DNA of 64,000 nt from Odoribacter laneus YIT 12061 (GCF_000243215.1 NZ_JH594596.1:702871-766870), one strand, 5' to 3'. Shown: positions 1 through 9,019, counted from the first letter of the stretch. Translations and numbers: made by a program. The notes: a model not told the origin generated them from the letters alone.

Positions 1-827
1 ATCTGTCTGTTCTTTTGCATGCTGAAGTCGTATTTCAGACAGAGCAGACGGGCAAGCAGTTCAGGAGAGAATATGCCTCCAAGGTCTTTCAGCGGATGTC
101 CCATCGTGCTCGCGAAGGTACCGTCTGCAAGCTTTACCCTTGCCGCCTCGTACACATGCTCCACGTTATGGACCCGCACATGTTCTATGACCCTGTATTC
201 CCACACATCAGGCATACCGTTGCGCTTCATGAACCGTCCCCCTTCGGGAAGCGTGTAATACTCGTCCACTTCATGTACCACAACCTTGTCAACTTTCAGT
301 TTGGTCTTCGCGGCACGCGGTGCGGTTTCCTTTCTCCTTGAAAGTTTGCTGTTCTGTGCAGGCGTGCTGTCAGAAGTGCCATTGCTGCCGGTTTCGTTAC
401 CGTCAGCCTTACTGTCATCATCGTCCTTTTTGTCAGAACCGTCATATTCGGACTTATGCAGTGCAGACTTGTCAAGGTTACGGTTGTTCAGCAGCTGCCT
501 TTGCTCGGATGTACGGCCGAAACGGTGTTTCCTGCTGTCCTCAAGCTGAAGCCTGAGATTGGATATCTCGTTTGCCGGCATCCGGTTCACCTCGTCTTTC
601 GCTTCAAGCTGCTTTCTCATAAGCCCCATTTCTTTTCGATGGTTCTCGACTGTTACGGATAATTCATTGATTGTATCAACCAGAGCCTTGGAGTTCTCCT
701 TGTTGGATTCTTCAATAGCTTTAAGCCTCGCAATCAGTTCGTTTACCTGTTTGCGAAGCCCTGCCTTTTCCTCATTCGCCAGACCCGGCTGACAGCAAAT
801 TAACTCGTATGCTCTTTCATCAATCAT
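1..827 (-). CDS. tnpC: IS66 transposase (TnpC), C-terminal part outside window
   Basis: This is the DDE transposase of the IS66 element. About 275 N-terminal residues are present, starting MIDERAYELI at 827; the catalytic domain lies beyond the left edge. Visible parts are an N-terminal coiled coil rich in Glu and Lys, the family segment LRLQLEDSRKHRFGRTSEQR, a low-complexity Asp/Lys linker, and a zinc-binding-like region leading into IEHVRVHNVEHVYEAARVK. It lies 85 bases downstream of TnpB in the same direction. The family usually has about 500-540 residues, so roughly half is missing. The frame is open to the window edge and nothing suggests damage. Confidence 0.88.
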   Translation of the reverse strand, partial: MIDERAYELICCQPGLANEEKAGLRKQVNELIARLKAIEESNKENSKALVDTINELSVTVENHRKEMGLMRKQLEAKDEVNRMPANEISNLRLQLEDSRKHRFGRTSEQRQLLNNRNLDKSALHKSEYDGSDKKDDDDSKADGNETGSNGTSDSTPAQNSKLSRRKETAPRAAKTKLKVDKVVVHEVDEYYTLPEGGRFMKRNGMPDVWEYRVIEHVRVHNVEHVYEAARVKLADGTFASTMGHPLKDLGGIFSPELLARLLCLKYDFSMQKNRQ

Positions 828-912
828 GATGTAAAGATACGAGAAATCAGGCAGTTAAGCAAACTCTTTACTGGTTGTTTTTATATTATTCCATTGGGTA
901 TCAATACTTTTG

Positions 913-1260
913 TTATTTGTCTTTGGGGCTTGCATACATCCTGTCGACTACGATGCTTTCCGTCAGGTAAGCCATATCAGACCACTGGATCTGGTAGCAT
1001 CTGGAAACTTCATCAAACACTGGTTTCTTGAATTTCCCCATGACTGGACGTTTTTCGTAAAGCACATAAAAACCGCGTTCGTAATGAAGTATCTTCACAA
1101 CCTTGCGGTTCCGGGACATGAACATATAGACGTTGGAGGCATCGCTCGGGTCAAGTGACATCTCTTCCCTTATACTCTCACATAATCGGAAAATACCTTT
1201 CCGCAGATCCACATTACCGTTGAACAGGTAATAGTTCAGGTTAGCACTCAGTCCCAGCAT
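913..1260 (-). CDS. tnpB: IS66 accessory protein TnpB (IS66 Orf2)
   Basis: A 115-residue protein of the IS66 Orf2 family, needed together with TnpA and TnpC for IS66 transposition. The family signature is clear: LNYYLFNGNVDLRKGIFRLC near the N-terminus and an S-RNRKVVKILHYERGFYVLYEKR block in the middle. Length fits the family (about 110-120 residues). The start codon lies one base past the TnpA stop (1262), so the two are probably translationally coupled. Its molecular role is not established. Confidence 0.9.
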   Translation of the reverse strand: MLGLSANLNYYLFNGNVDLRKGIFRLCESIREEMSLDPSDASNVYMFMSRNRKVVKILHYERGFYVLYEKRPVMGKFKKPVFDEVSRCYQIQWSDMAYLTESIVVDRMYASPKDK

Positions 1261-1261
1261 G

Positions 1262-1630
1262 TCATCCTATCATTTTATTGAGCAGCAGGCTCAGGTCAAG
1301 TACTGTGGTGTTTCTCAGGAAAAGGGTTGCACCGGATACCAGTTGCAGCTTCACCCATCTTATCGGAGCTTCACCTTCCGGCTGTTTCACTTCCATCTTC
1401 ACGGTAGGACTGTTGCAGGGTTTGCCGGTTATCTGCACCTTGGCCACCTTGGGATGTTCCATCTGGACTGTCTTCCCCAACTTTTCGTTCCACAGCTGGT
1501 GGCGCTGCCAGTTCATGAACTTGTCGTAATTCACTTCATAATCCGTACAGAACTCCCGAAGGTCCTTGGTCTCGCAGCACAGCTGATAGAGGTCGTACAC
1601 CTCCTGATAGTTTACTTTCTCTTTTGCCAT
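1262..1630 (-). CDS. tnpA: IS66 accessory protein TnpA
   Basis: First gene of the IS66 operon, 122 residues. The N-terminal half (YQEVYDLYQLCCETKDLREF and the following YDKFMNWQRHQLWN) looks like the helical DNA-binding part of Bacteroidete IS66 TnpA proteins. The C-terminal half, with WVKLQLVSGATLFLRNTTVL, resembles the short hydrophobic TnpA tail that precedes TnpB in these elements. It is intact, and a well-formed promoter lies just upstream (1657-1687, minus strand). The family call rests on gene order and on these two segments. Confidence 0.82.
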   Translation of the reverse strand: MAKEKVNYQEVYDLYQLCCETKDLREFCTDYEVNYDKFMNWQRHQLWNEKLGKTVQMEHPKVAKVQITGKPCNSPTVKMEVKQPEGEAPIRWVKLQLVSGATLFLRNTTVLDLSLLLNKMIG

Positions 1631-1656
1631 AATCTTTGTCGTTTATAGTTACGGAG

Positions 1657-1687
1657 CAAAGATAGGTTAGGCTGCAATGTCTGTCAA
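1657..1687 (-). promoter_or_regulatory. Bacteroides-type promoter of the IS66 operon
   Basis: On the minus strand, TTG (1687-1685), 20 bases, then TATCTTTG (1664-1657) fits the Bacteroides -33/-7 consensus. It lies 27 bases before the TnpA start. Confidence 0.6.
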
Positions 1688-1824
1688 GGCGGAGAATAGA
1701 ATGGTTACTTAAAAAGAAGATAGGAAATCTTATTGATAGTATGTTTTGTGATGACTCACATACTCCGGCAATGGATAATACCGAAAAACAGACAGAGGCA
1801 TTTGATATAAATGAATTCGTTTAA
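1681..1824 (+). pseudogene. 3' remnant of a gene cut by the IS66 element
   Basis: A plus-strand frame reads RRIEWLLKKKIGNLIDSM and runs on for 26 residues to FDINEFV and a stop (1822-1824). It has no start before the IS end and is open from 1666. It looks like the C-terminal tail of a protein whose 5' part was displaced by the insertion. Its position before traE suggests a gene of the transfer region, but the tail is too short to name; it does not match my recollection of TraD or of the DUF3408 proteins. The next genes are on the other strand. Confidence 0.45.
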
Positions 1825-1901
1825 TTGTTTCTTTTTGTTGTCATATTTTTCAGAAGGCATATCGATGCGATATCGGTGTGCCTTTTTCAAAAATCAAATT
1901 G

Positions 1902-2879
1902 TCATAAATCAGGAAATGGTATTTTCAGTTGTGTGGTGTCAATTATGTTCTTCAATTCTATGATATCGTAATCATGAATGTTGTTATTTTCGCAAAAACG
2001 TTTAATTTTCGCAGAATTAAAATCTTTATAGTCACTAAATTCCCATTTTGCAGACTTGACTATTGATAATATATGTTTAAGATATGGTATATCAACTTCT
2101 GACAAAGCCAATCCATAAACATATATATTGGTTACTTCAGCAAGGAAGTTGAAGAATTGATTATGCTTTTTAATTATTTCTTCTACAGGTTTTCTTTGAG
2201 AAGCAACGCCACTGATTGCCGCTTGTCTTGCTAATTGCTCATGAAGTTCATATGAGTTTGCCTGCTCTTCATAAAATTGGCTCAGTTCGTATTCATCCAA
2301 GTCTTTAGAGGGAATAGGAAGTTCTTCTTCATTAAGAGCATCAAGTTCTTCATAACTTTTACCGTGACCTAAAACAAAATTTTCATATTCATCAATACAT
2401 CCATGAATATGAAGAATATTATGCTGATTGATTCCGTATAAATTTTCCAATGTTTTAGTATAATTGAAATTTATGAAGATAGAATCTTGGATTATCAATT
2501 TGACTTTCTTTGATTCTAAAGGAGGATTTAATTTCATTATCCATTCATGAAAACACTTTCTTAGCTCAGAATATAATTCTTCCAGTTGATTTTCAACTTC
2601 AACTTGAGCATCAGTCCACATTCCATCACAATGGTCAGAAGTTAAATCTGGTCGATTTTCATTTGCAATTTCGCTGCTGTATCTAATAGCATCCAAAGAG
2701 GCTAATTGATTTTCAAAGTCTGACCACCATTCTTCATTACAAATACCATATATCTCATCGACTTTTTCAATTACATCAGGATGATTCTCATACATCCATT
2801 CTTGAAAATTTTTGTATGAACTGTTAATTCCATGATGAAGATCGAAACCATTACCAATTATATATAAATGCTTTGTCAT
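1902..2879 (-). CDS. AbiH-family abortive infection protein (copy 1)
   Basis: A 325-residue protein of the AbiH family (named for a lactococcal phage-exclusion gene). The N-terminal hallmark is YIIGNGFDLHHGINSSYKNF, and the central conserved pieces FINFNYTKTLENLYGI, ILHIHG and VLGHG follow. These short glycine- and histidine-rich motifs are typical of AbiH proteins; the biochemical activity is not known. It lies 16 bases downstream of the HEPN gene in the same direction, so the two are probably one operon. A+T-rich codon use contrasts with the flanking IS66 and tra genes, which points to separate acquisition. A second AbiH of quite different sequence sits at 17929-18816. Confidence 0.88.
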   Translation of the reverse strand: MTKHLYIIGNGFDLHHGINSSYKNFQEWMYENHPDVIEKVDEIYGICNEEWWSDFENQLASLDAIRYSSEIANENRPDLTSDHCDGMWTDAQVEVENQLEELYSELRKCFHEWIMKLNPPLESKKVKLIIQDSIFINFNYTKTLENLYGINQHNILHIHGCIDEYENFVLGHGKSYEELDALNEEELPIPSKDLDEYELSQFYEEQANSYELHEQLARQAAISGVASQRKPVEEIIKKHNQFFNFLAEVTNIYVYGLALSEVDIPYLKHILSIVKSAKWEFSDYKDFNSAKIKRFCENNNIHDYDIIELKNIIDTTQLKIPFPDL

Positions 2880-2895
2880 AAAATTTACTACGGAT

Positions 2896-4326
2896 TTAAA
2901 TTAAAACTGGTTCTTCTGCAGAGATGGCTTTTTTAAGACCCATCAAAACAGCATTATTCACAATCAAACCATAAAATCCACTTTCTCGAAATAACAATAA
3001 TGTACATAATTTTTGTAATTCAAGACTTGCGTACATTATTTCCTCAAAAGATTCTTCGAAACAATGGCCAAGAATATGACCATGAAGAAATCTATTTCTA
3101 CTATCAATTACACCTTTTTCTTGTTTTGAAAGTGTATATTTTCTTTGAGAGAATGGCAAAGAGAGCTTATCTTTATTTGACGCTGTATTAAAAGAGTTTA
3201 GTTTGTTTCTCATATTTACCGCATGATCTTCTGTAATTATTTCTTCTTTGCGAAGGCTATTGATTAAATCTTCAAAAGGAGGTCTTACATTTGTTTTCCA
3301 ATTATCATTACTCAAATAGAATTTATCTTTAGAATCTTCAAGTGCTGAACAAATGGTTTCAAGCGCAACAGCACACATCGCTCCTTGATAATCTAATGAC
3401 ATAGTGGATGATTCTATCAAAATCAGAGTCGCTCTTGCCAAATCTTCATTTCCATACAGCATTAGAACTATTTTTTCAAATTCATCAATTTGTATCCAAT
3501 CCTGTAAATGGGCTTTAAATGTTTCGCCATCATATAATTGTTTCATTGCATAATCAACATGATTCCTTGTCAAACATTCTTTAACAGAATACATATTTGT
3601 CGTAAAGAATTGGTATTGTCCTTTAATAGTTGGTCTCATTTGTGTGAATCCGCATATTAAATCGTCTGTAAAATTCTCAGTTCTCGTTGCAATTATATAT
3701 GCATAATCAAAAGGAATAGTAGACGTAACTAACCCCAATGATAAAGAGATTGAATAAATGTACTTTTGCATCATTTCATAAGTACATTTCATTTCTGATT
3801 CAATAGTGAGATATTTTTGTTCTCCTATATGTACTGGATACATCTGAATTTCACCTTTGGGAAATTTAATTGGTATTAAACCTGAATACCTGTTTCTACC
3901 TGTTTGATAAGCAATGGTTCTTATATTGCTAACCCAAAATACTTTTTCGATAGGCAATATAAATCTATAGTAATATTCCTCTTTTTCATTCCATTTTTCA
4001 TTCATCAATCGAGAAATACTAATGTGATAATTCTGTAATTCCGTGTCTGAGTCACCTAAGTTTAGAGTTCCATTTAATACCCCATTTTGGTCTGGATCTA
4101 CATACTTTTCCCCATTGTTATTTATTACATAGAATTGACCTAAAAATCCCGAAGAATAGCCTTTAAAGGCTTCTTCTGTTGTTAGCTGAAAATCAAGACG
4201 CAATTCTCTATCATTGATAGATAATTGCGCATTTCTATCTGTAAATGGCAATCCGGATAATTTAATATTTTGTTGAAAATTGCTAACAAAGTCAAAAGTT
4301 GACGAAAGATCTTTTTCTATGCACAT
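2896..4326 (-). CDS. Apea-like HEPN domain protein, probable defence RNase
   Basis: A 476-residue protein. The C-terminal part carries RNRFLHGH at about residues 410-417, which gives the Rx4-6H motif of HEPN ribonucleases (R410, H415), inside a helical segment as in Apea-like proteins. The N-terminal 200 residues are beta-rich and contain ISRLMNEKWNEKEEYYYRF and GLIPIKFPKGE, resembling the N-terminal domain found in front of such HEPN modules. HEPN RNases of this kind often abort growth after phage infection. It is the first gene of a two-gene minus-strand operon with AbiH. The A+T-rich composition differs from the tra genes on its 5' side. The general family is likely; the exact target is unknown. 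Confidence 0.68.
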   Translation of the reverse strand: MCIEKDLSSTFDFVSNFQQNIKLSGLPFTDRNAQLSINDRELRLDFQLTTEEAFKGYSSGFLGQFYVINNNGEKYVDPDQNGVLNGTLNLGDSDTELQNYHISISRLMNEKWNEKEEYYYRFILPIEKVFWVSNIRTIAYQTGRNRYSGLIPIKFPKGEIQMYPVHIGEQKYLTIESEMKCTYEMMQKYIYSISLSLGLVTSTIPFDYAYIIATRTENFTDDLICGFTQMRPTIKGQYQFFTTNMYSVKECLTRNHVDYAMKQLYDGETFKAHLQDWIQIDEFEKIVLMLYGNEDLARATLILIESSTMSLDYQGAMCAVALETICSALEDSKDKFYLSNDNWKTNVRPPFEDLINSLRKEEIITEDHAVNMRNKLNSFNTASNKDKLSLPFSQRKYTLSKQEKGVIDSRNRFLHGHILGHCFEESFEEIMYASLELQKLCTLLLFRESGFYGLIVNNAVLMGLKKAISAEEPVLI

Positions 4327-4356
4327 AATATTTTGATTTTGCTAATTGAGAGAATA

Positions 4357-4364
4357 CAAAGTTA
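4357..4364 (-). promoter_or_regulatory. candidate -7 box for the HEPN-AbiH operon
   Basis: Minus-strand TAACTTTG fits TAnnTTTG and lies 31 bases before the HEPN start codon. No convincing -33 box is seen at the usual spacing. Confidence 0.35.
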
Positions 4365-4572
4365 GTCATATCCTATAATTAATTAGCTTATTTCAAATGG
4401 AATATTGATAAATTTTATGGCTGTTGTTTACAAGTCGATTAAATAATCCCTTGCCGATGTAACGTGATGTTATATGGTGTCACATATCGTACGATTTGTA
4501 AATCAATGGATTAAGCATTATATATTCGCAGTCGAAATCATTTTTTGTCTCACCAATTAAAAGTTTCGACAC
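4365..4572 (+). other. gap between the HEPN gene and traE; probable traE promoter region
   Basis: These 208 bases hold no gene. TATATTCG at about 4521-4528, 45 bases before the traE start, is a degenerate TAnnTTTG box. If it works, it would restore expression of the tra operon, whose usual upstream genes are absent here. Confidence 0.3.
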
Positions 4573-4869
4573 ATGAAAAAAAGATTCTTTTTGGCAGCTA
4601 TGACGCTGCTGATTTCAATGGGGGCATTTGCCCAGGGCAACGGTATCGGTGGAATTACGGAAGCTACCAACATGGTCACTTCGTATTTCGATCCCGGCAC
4701 CAAGCTGATTTACGCCATCGGTGCCGTTATCGGCCTTATCGGAGGCGTGAAGGTCTATTCCAAGTTCTCGTCAGGCGACCCTGACACCTCAAAGACTGCC
4801 GCCAGCTGGTTCGGTGCGTGTATCTTCCTGATTGTCGCAGCCACCATCTTACGCTCATTCTTCCTGTAA
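4573..4869 (+). CDS. traE: conjugal transfer protein TraE (DUF4134)
   Basis: A small membrane protein of the CTnDOT-type mating apparatus, 98 residues. A signal peptide ends at about MGAFAQ. Then come the family block GIGGITEATNMVTSYFDPGT and two hydrophobic segments, LIYAIGAVIGLIGGV and FGACIFLIVAATILRSFF, separated by a short charged loop. The layout resembles VirB2/VirB3-like inner-membrane subunits of type IV secretion. It opens the intact part of the tra operon and is followed one base later by traF. The genes that normally precede it (traA-D) are not here. Confidence 0.9.
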   Translation: MKKRFFLAAMTLLISMGAFAQGNGIGGITEATNMVTSYFDPGTKLIYAIGAVIGLIGGVKVYSKFSSGDPDTSKTAASWFGACIFLIVAATILRSFFL

Positions 4870-4870
4870 T

Positions 4871-5203
4871 ATGGCGGAATTCAATGTCAACAAGGGGATT
4901 GGGCGCAGCCCGGAGTTCAAAGGGCTCAAGAGCCAGTACCTGTTCATCTTTGCAGGAGGATTGCTTGCGTTGTTCGTAATCTTCGTCATCATGTATATGG
5001 CAGGTATCGACCAGTGGGTCTGCATCGGTTTCGGGGTCGTTTCCGCATCGGTGCTGGTCTGGGTCACTTTCAGGATGAACTCGAAATACGGTGAATGGGG
5101 CCTTATGAAACTCCATGCGTTGCGCAGCCATCCCCGCTACATCATCAGCCGGAGAAAGTTCCTCCGGTTGTTTTCTCCAACCATTAAAAACAGAAAAGCA
5201 TGA
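4871..5203 (+). CDS. traF: conjugal transfer protein TraF (DUF4133)
   Basis: A 110-residue VirB3-like membrane protein. The start at 4871 (MAEFNVNKGIGRSPEFKGLK) is chosen over an upstream in-frame ATG at 4832 because it abuts the traE stop and matches the family N-terminus. Two membrane segments (YLFIFAGGLLALFVIFVIMY and CIGFGVVSASVLVWVTF) are followed by a basic cytoplasmic tail. The end overlaps the traG start as ATGA, which implies coupled translation. Confidence 0.9.
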   Translation: MAEFNVNKGIGRSPEFKGLKSQYLFIFAGGLLALFVIFVIMYMAGIDQWVCIGFGVVSASVLVWVTFRMNSKYGEWGLMKLHALRSHPRYIISRRKFLRLFSPTIKNRKA

Positions 5204-7698
5204 AAAACGTAATGAAAACAGCCACGCTGGAAAGCAAGTTCCCGCTGTTGGCCGTGGAGAACGGCTGCATCATCAGCAAGGATGCGGACATCACCATGGC
5301 ATACCGGGTGGAACTGCCCGAACTGTTTACGCTGACACGTGCCGAGTACGAGTCCATGCACTCCACCTGGGCAAAAGCGGTAAAGGTTTTGCCGAACTAC
5401 AGCATCGTACACAAGCAGGACTTCTTCATTGAAGAGGGATACAAGCCGGATATCTGCAAGGAAGACCTGAGCTTTCTGAGCCGCAGTTTCGAGCGGCATT
5501 TCAACGAGCGGCCGTATTTGCAGCATACCTGTTACCTGTTCCTGACGAAGACCACGAAGGAACACAGCCGGACGACCAGCAGTTTCAATGCACTTACAAG
5601 GGGATTCATTATCCCCAAGGAAATGCAGGACAAGGAAACCGTCACTCGGTTCATGGAGTGCTGCGGACAATTCGAACGCATCGTGAACGACAGCGGCCTG
5701 CTACGTATCATCCGCCTGACGGATGAGGATATCATTGGGAGCAAAAATTCCGCCGGCATCATCGAGAAGTATTTTTCCATGTCGCAGGAAGATGCTACCA
5801 GCTTGCAGGATCTGTCACTCGGTGCCGGGGAAATGAAGGTGGGCGACAACTACCTGTGCCTTCATACGCTTTCCGATCCGGAAGACCTGCCGTCGAACGT
5901 GTCAACCGACTGCCGGTATGAAAGGCTCTCGACAGACCGGAGCGACTGCCGGCTGTCCTTTGCCGCACCGATAGGCATCCTGCTTACCTGCAACCATGTG
6001 GTGAACCAGTATCTCTTCATTGATGATTCGGCTGAAATTCTCAGGAAATTCGAGCAGACCGCACGGAACATGCACTCGCTTTCCCGTTACAGCCGTTCCA
6101 ACCAGATCAACCGCGAATGGATTGAAGAGTACCTGAACGAGGCACACAGCAAGGGGCTGACCTCCATCCGTGCACACTGCAACGTCATGGCCTGGAGCGA
6201 TGACCGGGAAAAGTTGAAGCGCATCAAGAACGACGTGGGCAGCCAACTGGCGTTGATGGAAGCGAAACCGCGTCACAACACGGTGGACGTGCCGACCCTC
6301 TTCTGGGCGGCGATACCCGGCAATGCAGGGGATTTCCCTTCAGAAGAAAGTTTCCACACCTTTATCGAGCAGGCCCTGTGCCTGTTCATCGGGGAAACCT
6401 CCTATAAGGATTCACTCTCCCCGTTCGGCATCCGCATGGTGGACCGCCTGACCGGAAAACCCGTCCATCTGGACATTTCCGACCTGCCCATGAAGAACGG
6501 CACCATCACCAACCGTAACAAATTCATCCTCGGACCTTCAGGTAGCGGTAAATCATTTTTTACCAATCACATGGTACGCCAGTATTACGAGCAGGGAACG
6601 CATGTGTTGTTGGTGGATACCGGAAATTCCTATCAGGGGCTGTGCAACCTTATCCATGCCAGGACACATGGTGAGGACGGAATTTATTTCACCTATGAGG
6701 AAAATAATCCGATAGCTTTCAACCCCTTCTATGTGGAAGACGGGATTTTCGACATCGAGAAGAAAGAATCCATCAAGACGCTTATCCTTACCTTGTGGAA
6801 GCGTGATGACGAACCGCCGACACGTGCAGAGGAGGTGGCATTGTCCAATGCGGTCAATCTCTTTTTGGAGAAGATTCGCAGGGACAGCGGCCTGAAACCG
6901 TCTTTCAATACTTTCTATGAGTTTATCCGTGACGAATATCAGAATATTCTGGAAAAGAAACGCACCCGTGAGAAGGATTTTGACGTATGGGGATTCCTCA
7001 ATGTACTGGAGCCCTACTACAAAGGTGGCGAGTATGACTATCTGCTCAACTCCGACAAGCAGCTTGATTTACAGAGTAAACGCTTCATCGTCTTTGAGTT
7101 GGACAATATCAAGGATAATAAAGTACTCTTCCCGATAGTCACCATTATCATTATGGAAACCTTCATCAACAAAATGAGAAAACTGAAGGGAATCCGCAAG
7201 ATGATATTGCTGGAAGAGGCTTGGAAAGCCATCAGCAAAGAGGGCATGGCAGAATATTTAAAGTACCTCTTCAAGACCGTCAGAAAGTTTTTCGGCGAAG
7301 CCGTGGTCGTGACCCAGGAAGTGGAGGATATCATTTCTTCTCCCATTGTCAAGGGAACCATCATCAACAACAGTGACTGCAAAATTCTGCTTGACCAGCG
7401 CAAGTATATGAACAAGTTTGACGAGATCCAGACCTTGCTCGGTTTGACCGACAAGGAGCGTGCGCAGATACTTTCCATCAATATGTCCAACAATCCGTCC
7501 CGAAAATACAAGGAAGTGTGGATTGGACTGGGCGGTACGCAGTCGGCGGTCTATGCTACGGAAGTTTCATTGGAAGAATATTATACATATACCACTGAGG
7601 AGACCGAAAAACTTGAGCTGATGCGGCTTACGGAGAAACTCGGCGGCAATATAGAGCTTGCCATCAAGCAGTTGGCCGAAAGTAAAAGAGAAAAATAA
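5200..7698 (+). CDS. traG: conjugation system ATPase TraG (VirB4-like)
   Basis: An 832-residue cytoplasmic ATPase that powers the type IV secretion machine. Walker A is GPSGSGKS at residues 445-452, followed by HVLLVDTGNSYQGL; Walker B is KMILLEEAWKAI near residue 668, and FGEAVVVTQEVEDI and NNSDCKILLDQRKY are the sensor-like motifs of VirB4/TraC ATPases. Length and motif order match TraG of CTnDOT-type elements. The start ATG overlaps the traF stop; a second ATG lies 4 codons on. The gene is intact. Confidence 0.95.
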   Translation: MKNVMKTATLESKFPLLAVENGCIISKDADITMAYRVELPELFTLTRAEYESMHSTWAKAVKVLPNYSIVHKQDFFIEEGYKPDICKEDLSFLSRSFERHFNERPYLQHTCYLFLTKTTKEHSRTTSSFNALTRGFIIPKEMQDKETVTRFMECCGQFERIVNDSGLLRIIRLTDEDIIGSKNSAGIIEKYFSMSQEDATSLQDLSLGAGEMKVGDNYLCLHTLSDPEDLPSNVSTDCRYERLSTDRSDCRLSFAAPIGILLTCNHVVNQYLFIDDSAEILRKFEQTARNMHSLSRYSRSNQINREWIEEYLNEAHSKGLTSIRAHCNVMAWSDDREKLKRIKNDVGSQLALMEAKPRHNTVDVPTLFWAAIPGNAGDFPSEESFHTFIEQALCLFIGETSYKDSLSPFGIRMVDRLTGKPVHLDISDLPMKNGTITNRNKFILGPSGSGKSFFTNHMVRQYYEQGTHVLLVDTGNSYQGLCNLIHARTHGEDGIYFTYEENNPIAFNPFYVEDGIFDIEKKESIKTLILTLWKRDDEPPTRAEEVALSNAVNLFLEKIRRDSGLKPSFNTFYEFIRDEYQNILEKKRTREKDFDVWGFLNVLEPYYKGGEYDYLLNSDKQLDLQSKRFIVFELDNIKDNKVLFPIVTIIIMETFINKMRKLKGIRKMILLEEAWKAISKEGMAEYLKYLFKTVRKFFGEAVVVTQEVEDIISSPIVKGTIINNSDCKILLDQRKYMNKFDEIQTLLGLTDKERAQILSINMSNNPSRKYKEVWIGLGGTQSAVYATEVSLEEYYTYTTEETEKLELMRLTEKLGGNIELAIKQLAESKREK

Positions 7699-7730
7699 GA
7701 TTGTTATAAACCTATTTAAAGGCAACATGT

Positions 7731-8351
7731 ATGCATGAAAGATTTGAACCAGATGAAAAGTGGCTCAGGGAAGTGACTGATTGCCTCTATTGGTCTCTGA
7801 TGTATGACTGGGATATTCCCAAGCACATCCGGGATCACTATGGATTGACGGAGGATTACCGGCTGTATCATCAGCTCAATGCTATGAAGAATGATGAATA
7901 CAGGCAGAAAAGGCTGCTTGGTGAGATTCCTGATGTGCTGGAAATAGATGCGAGGCTGACACACCGCGCTGAAGAACTATTTGAAAGGCTCTGTCCCCAT
8001 CCCCCTGTCGAATATCTCGACAAGCTGAATACCGAATTGGAGAGATTGGGGCAGATAGCCGCTATACCGGAATCCGTTCATGATATCCTTCATGTCCATC
8101 CGGGATTTCTTGCCAAATATGGCATAGACAAGAACGCTTCCGCCACGGAACGTTCATGTCAGGCTGAAAAAGCATACCGGGAACTGGATGCCCGGTTTGT
8201 CAGGATGACCGGACGCAGACCGTATGCTGACGAACTCTTTGCCACTATCAGAAGCAAGAGGGAGGATTCCCGAATAGAGAACCGTACGAGACAGGCGCAA
8301 CGGGCCATCCTACGGAATCTGCCGACCAAGGGGCGGAAATTCGGAATCTGA
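7731..8351 (+). CDS. tra-operon protein in the traH position, function unknown
   Basis: A 206-residue, soluble, charged, largely helical protein without signal peptide or membrane segment. It lies between traG and traI, where CTnDOT-type operons carry traH or unrelated accessory genes. I recognise no domain. Visible features are a Trp/Tyr-rich start (EKWLREVTDCLYWSLMYDWD), a middle rich in Leu and Glu, and a basic tail ending RNLPTKGRKFGI. Spacing of 32 bases to traG and 38 to traI places it in the operon, so a role linked to transfer is likely but not shown. Confidence 0.75.
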   Translation: MHERFEPDEKWLREVTDCLYWSLMYDWDIPKHIRDHYGLTEDYRLYHQLNAMKNDEYRQKRLLGEIPDVLEIDARLTHRAEELFERLCPHPPVEYLDKLNTELERLGQIAAIPESVHDILHVHPGFLAKYGIDKNASATERSCQAEKAYRELDARFVRMTGRRPYADELFATIRSKREDSRIENRTRQAQRAILRNLPTKGRKFGI

Positions 8352-8389
8352 TATTCAACAGGATTATTCACTATAAAAACAAGAACATC

Positions 8390-9019
8390 ATGAAAAAGAA
8401 AATTCTCATGCTGTGCATGGGCTGCTTCCTTGCCAGCTTCACAGCACAAGCCCAATGGGTCGTGAGCGATCCGGGCAATCTGGCACAGGGCATCATCAAT
8501 GCCGCCAAGAACATTGTTCATACGTCTTCCACGGCGAACAATATGCTCAACAATTTTCAGGAAACCGTGAAAATCTACAAGCAGGGCAAGGAGTATTATG
8601 ACGGATTGCGCAAGGTCAAGAACCTTGTCCGGGATGCCCGCAAGGTCCAGCAGACCATCCTGATGGTGGGAGATATCACGGACATCTATGTCACCAGCTT
8701 CGAGCGTATGCTCAGCGACCCGTATTTTACACCGGAAGAACTGAGTGCCATTGCCCTTGGATACACCAAACTGCTGGAAGAAAGTGCCCATCTGCTGAAC
8801 GATCTGAAGACGGTGGTCAACGAGAACGGGCTTTCCATGAACGACAAGGAAAGGATGGACATCATCGACCGTTGCTACAACGACATGCTGCAAAACCGCA
8901 GCCTGGTGCAGTATTATACCAACAAGAATATCGGGGTGTCCTACCTGCGTGCCAAGAAACGGAACGATCTGGACCGTGTAATGGCTCTCTACGGTTCACC
9001 GAACGAACGTTATTGGTAA
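8390..9019 (+). CDS. traI: conjugal transfer protein TraI (DUF4141)
   Basis: A 209-residue periplasmic protein of the mating apparatus. An N-terminal signal peptide ends near TAQAQW. The mature part is helical, with WVVSDPGNLAQGIINAAKNI and the coiled stretch that follows, and ends MALYGSPNERYW, typical of DUF4141. Proteins at this position are VirB5-like by gene order. The gene is complete and is followed 12 bases later by traJ. Confidence 0.9.
   Translation: MKKKILMLCMGCFLASFTAQAQWVVSDPGNLAQGIINAAKNIVHTSSTANNMLNNFQETVKIYKQGKEYYDGLRKVKNLVRDARKVQQTILMVGDITDIYVTSFERMLSDPYFTPEELSAIALGYTKLLEESAHLLNDLKTVVNENGLSMNDKERMDIIDRCYNDMLQNRSLVQYYTNKNIGVSYLRAKKRNDLDRVMALYGSPNERYW

Larger units (their letters stand above)
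1..1690 (-). mobile_element. IS66-family insertion sequence, partial (left end outside window)
   Basis: Three minus-strand genes in the order TnpA-TnpB-TnpC are the standard IS66 set. The element is cut by the window start, so only one end is present and terminal repeats or target duplications cannot be compared. The inner end is placed at about 1690 because the coding potential of a different, plus-strand frame becomes visible from about 1680. The exact boundary is uncertain by some tens of bases. Confidence 0.8.

Noticed and set aside
4545..4784. Frame overlapping traE in another phase
   Set aside because: Not consistent with the clear signal peptide and DUF4134 blocks of traE.
5137..5670. 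Long minus-strand frames across traE-traP
   Set aside because: Shadows of the well-supported tra genes on the plus strand.
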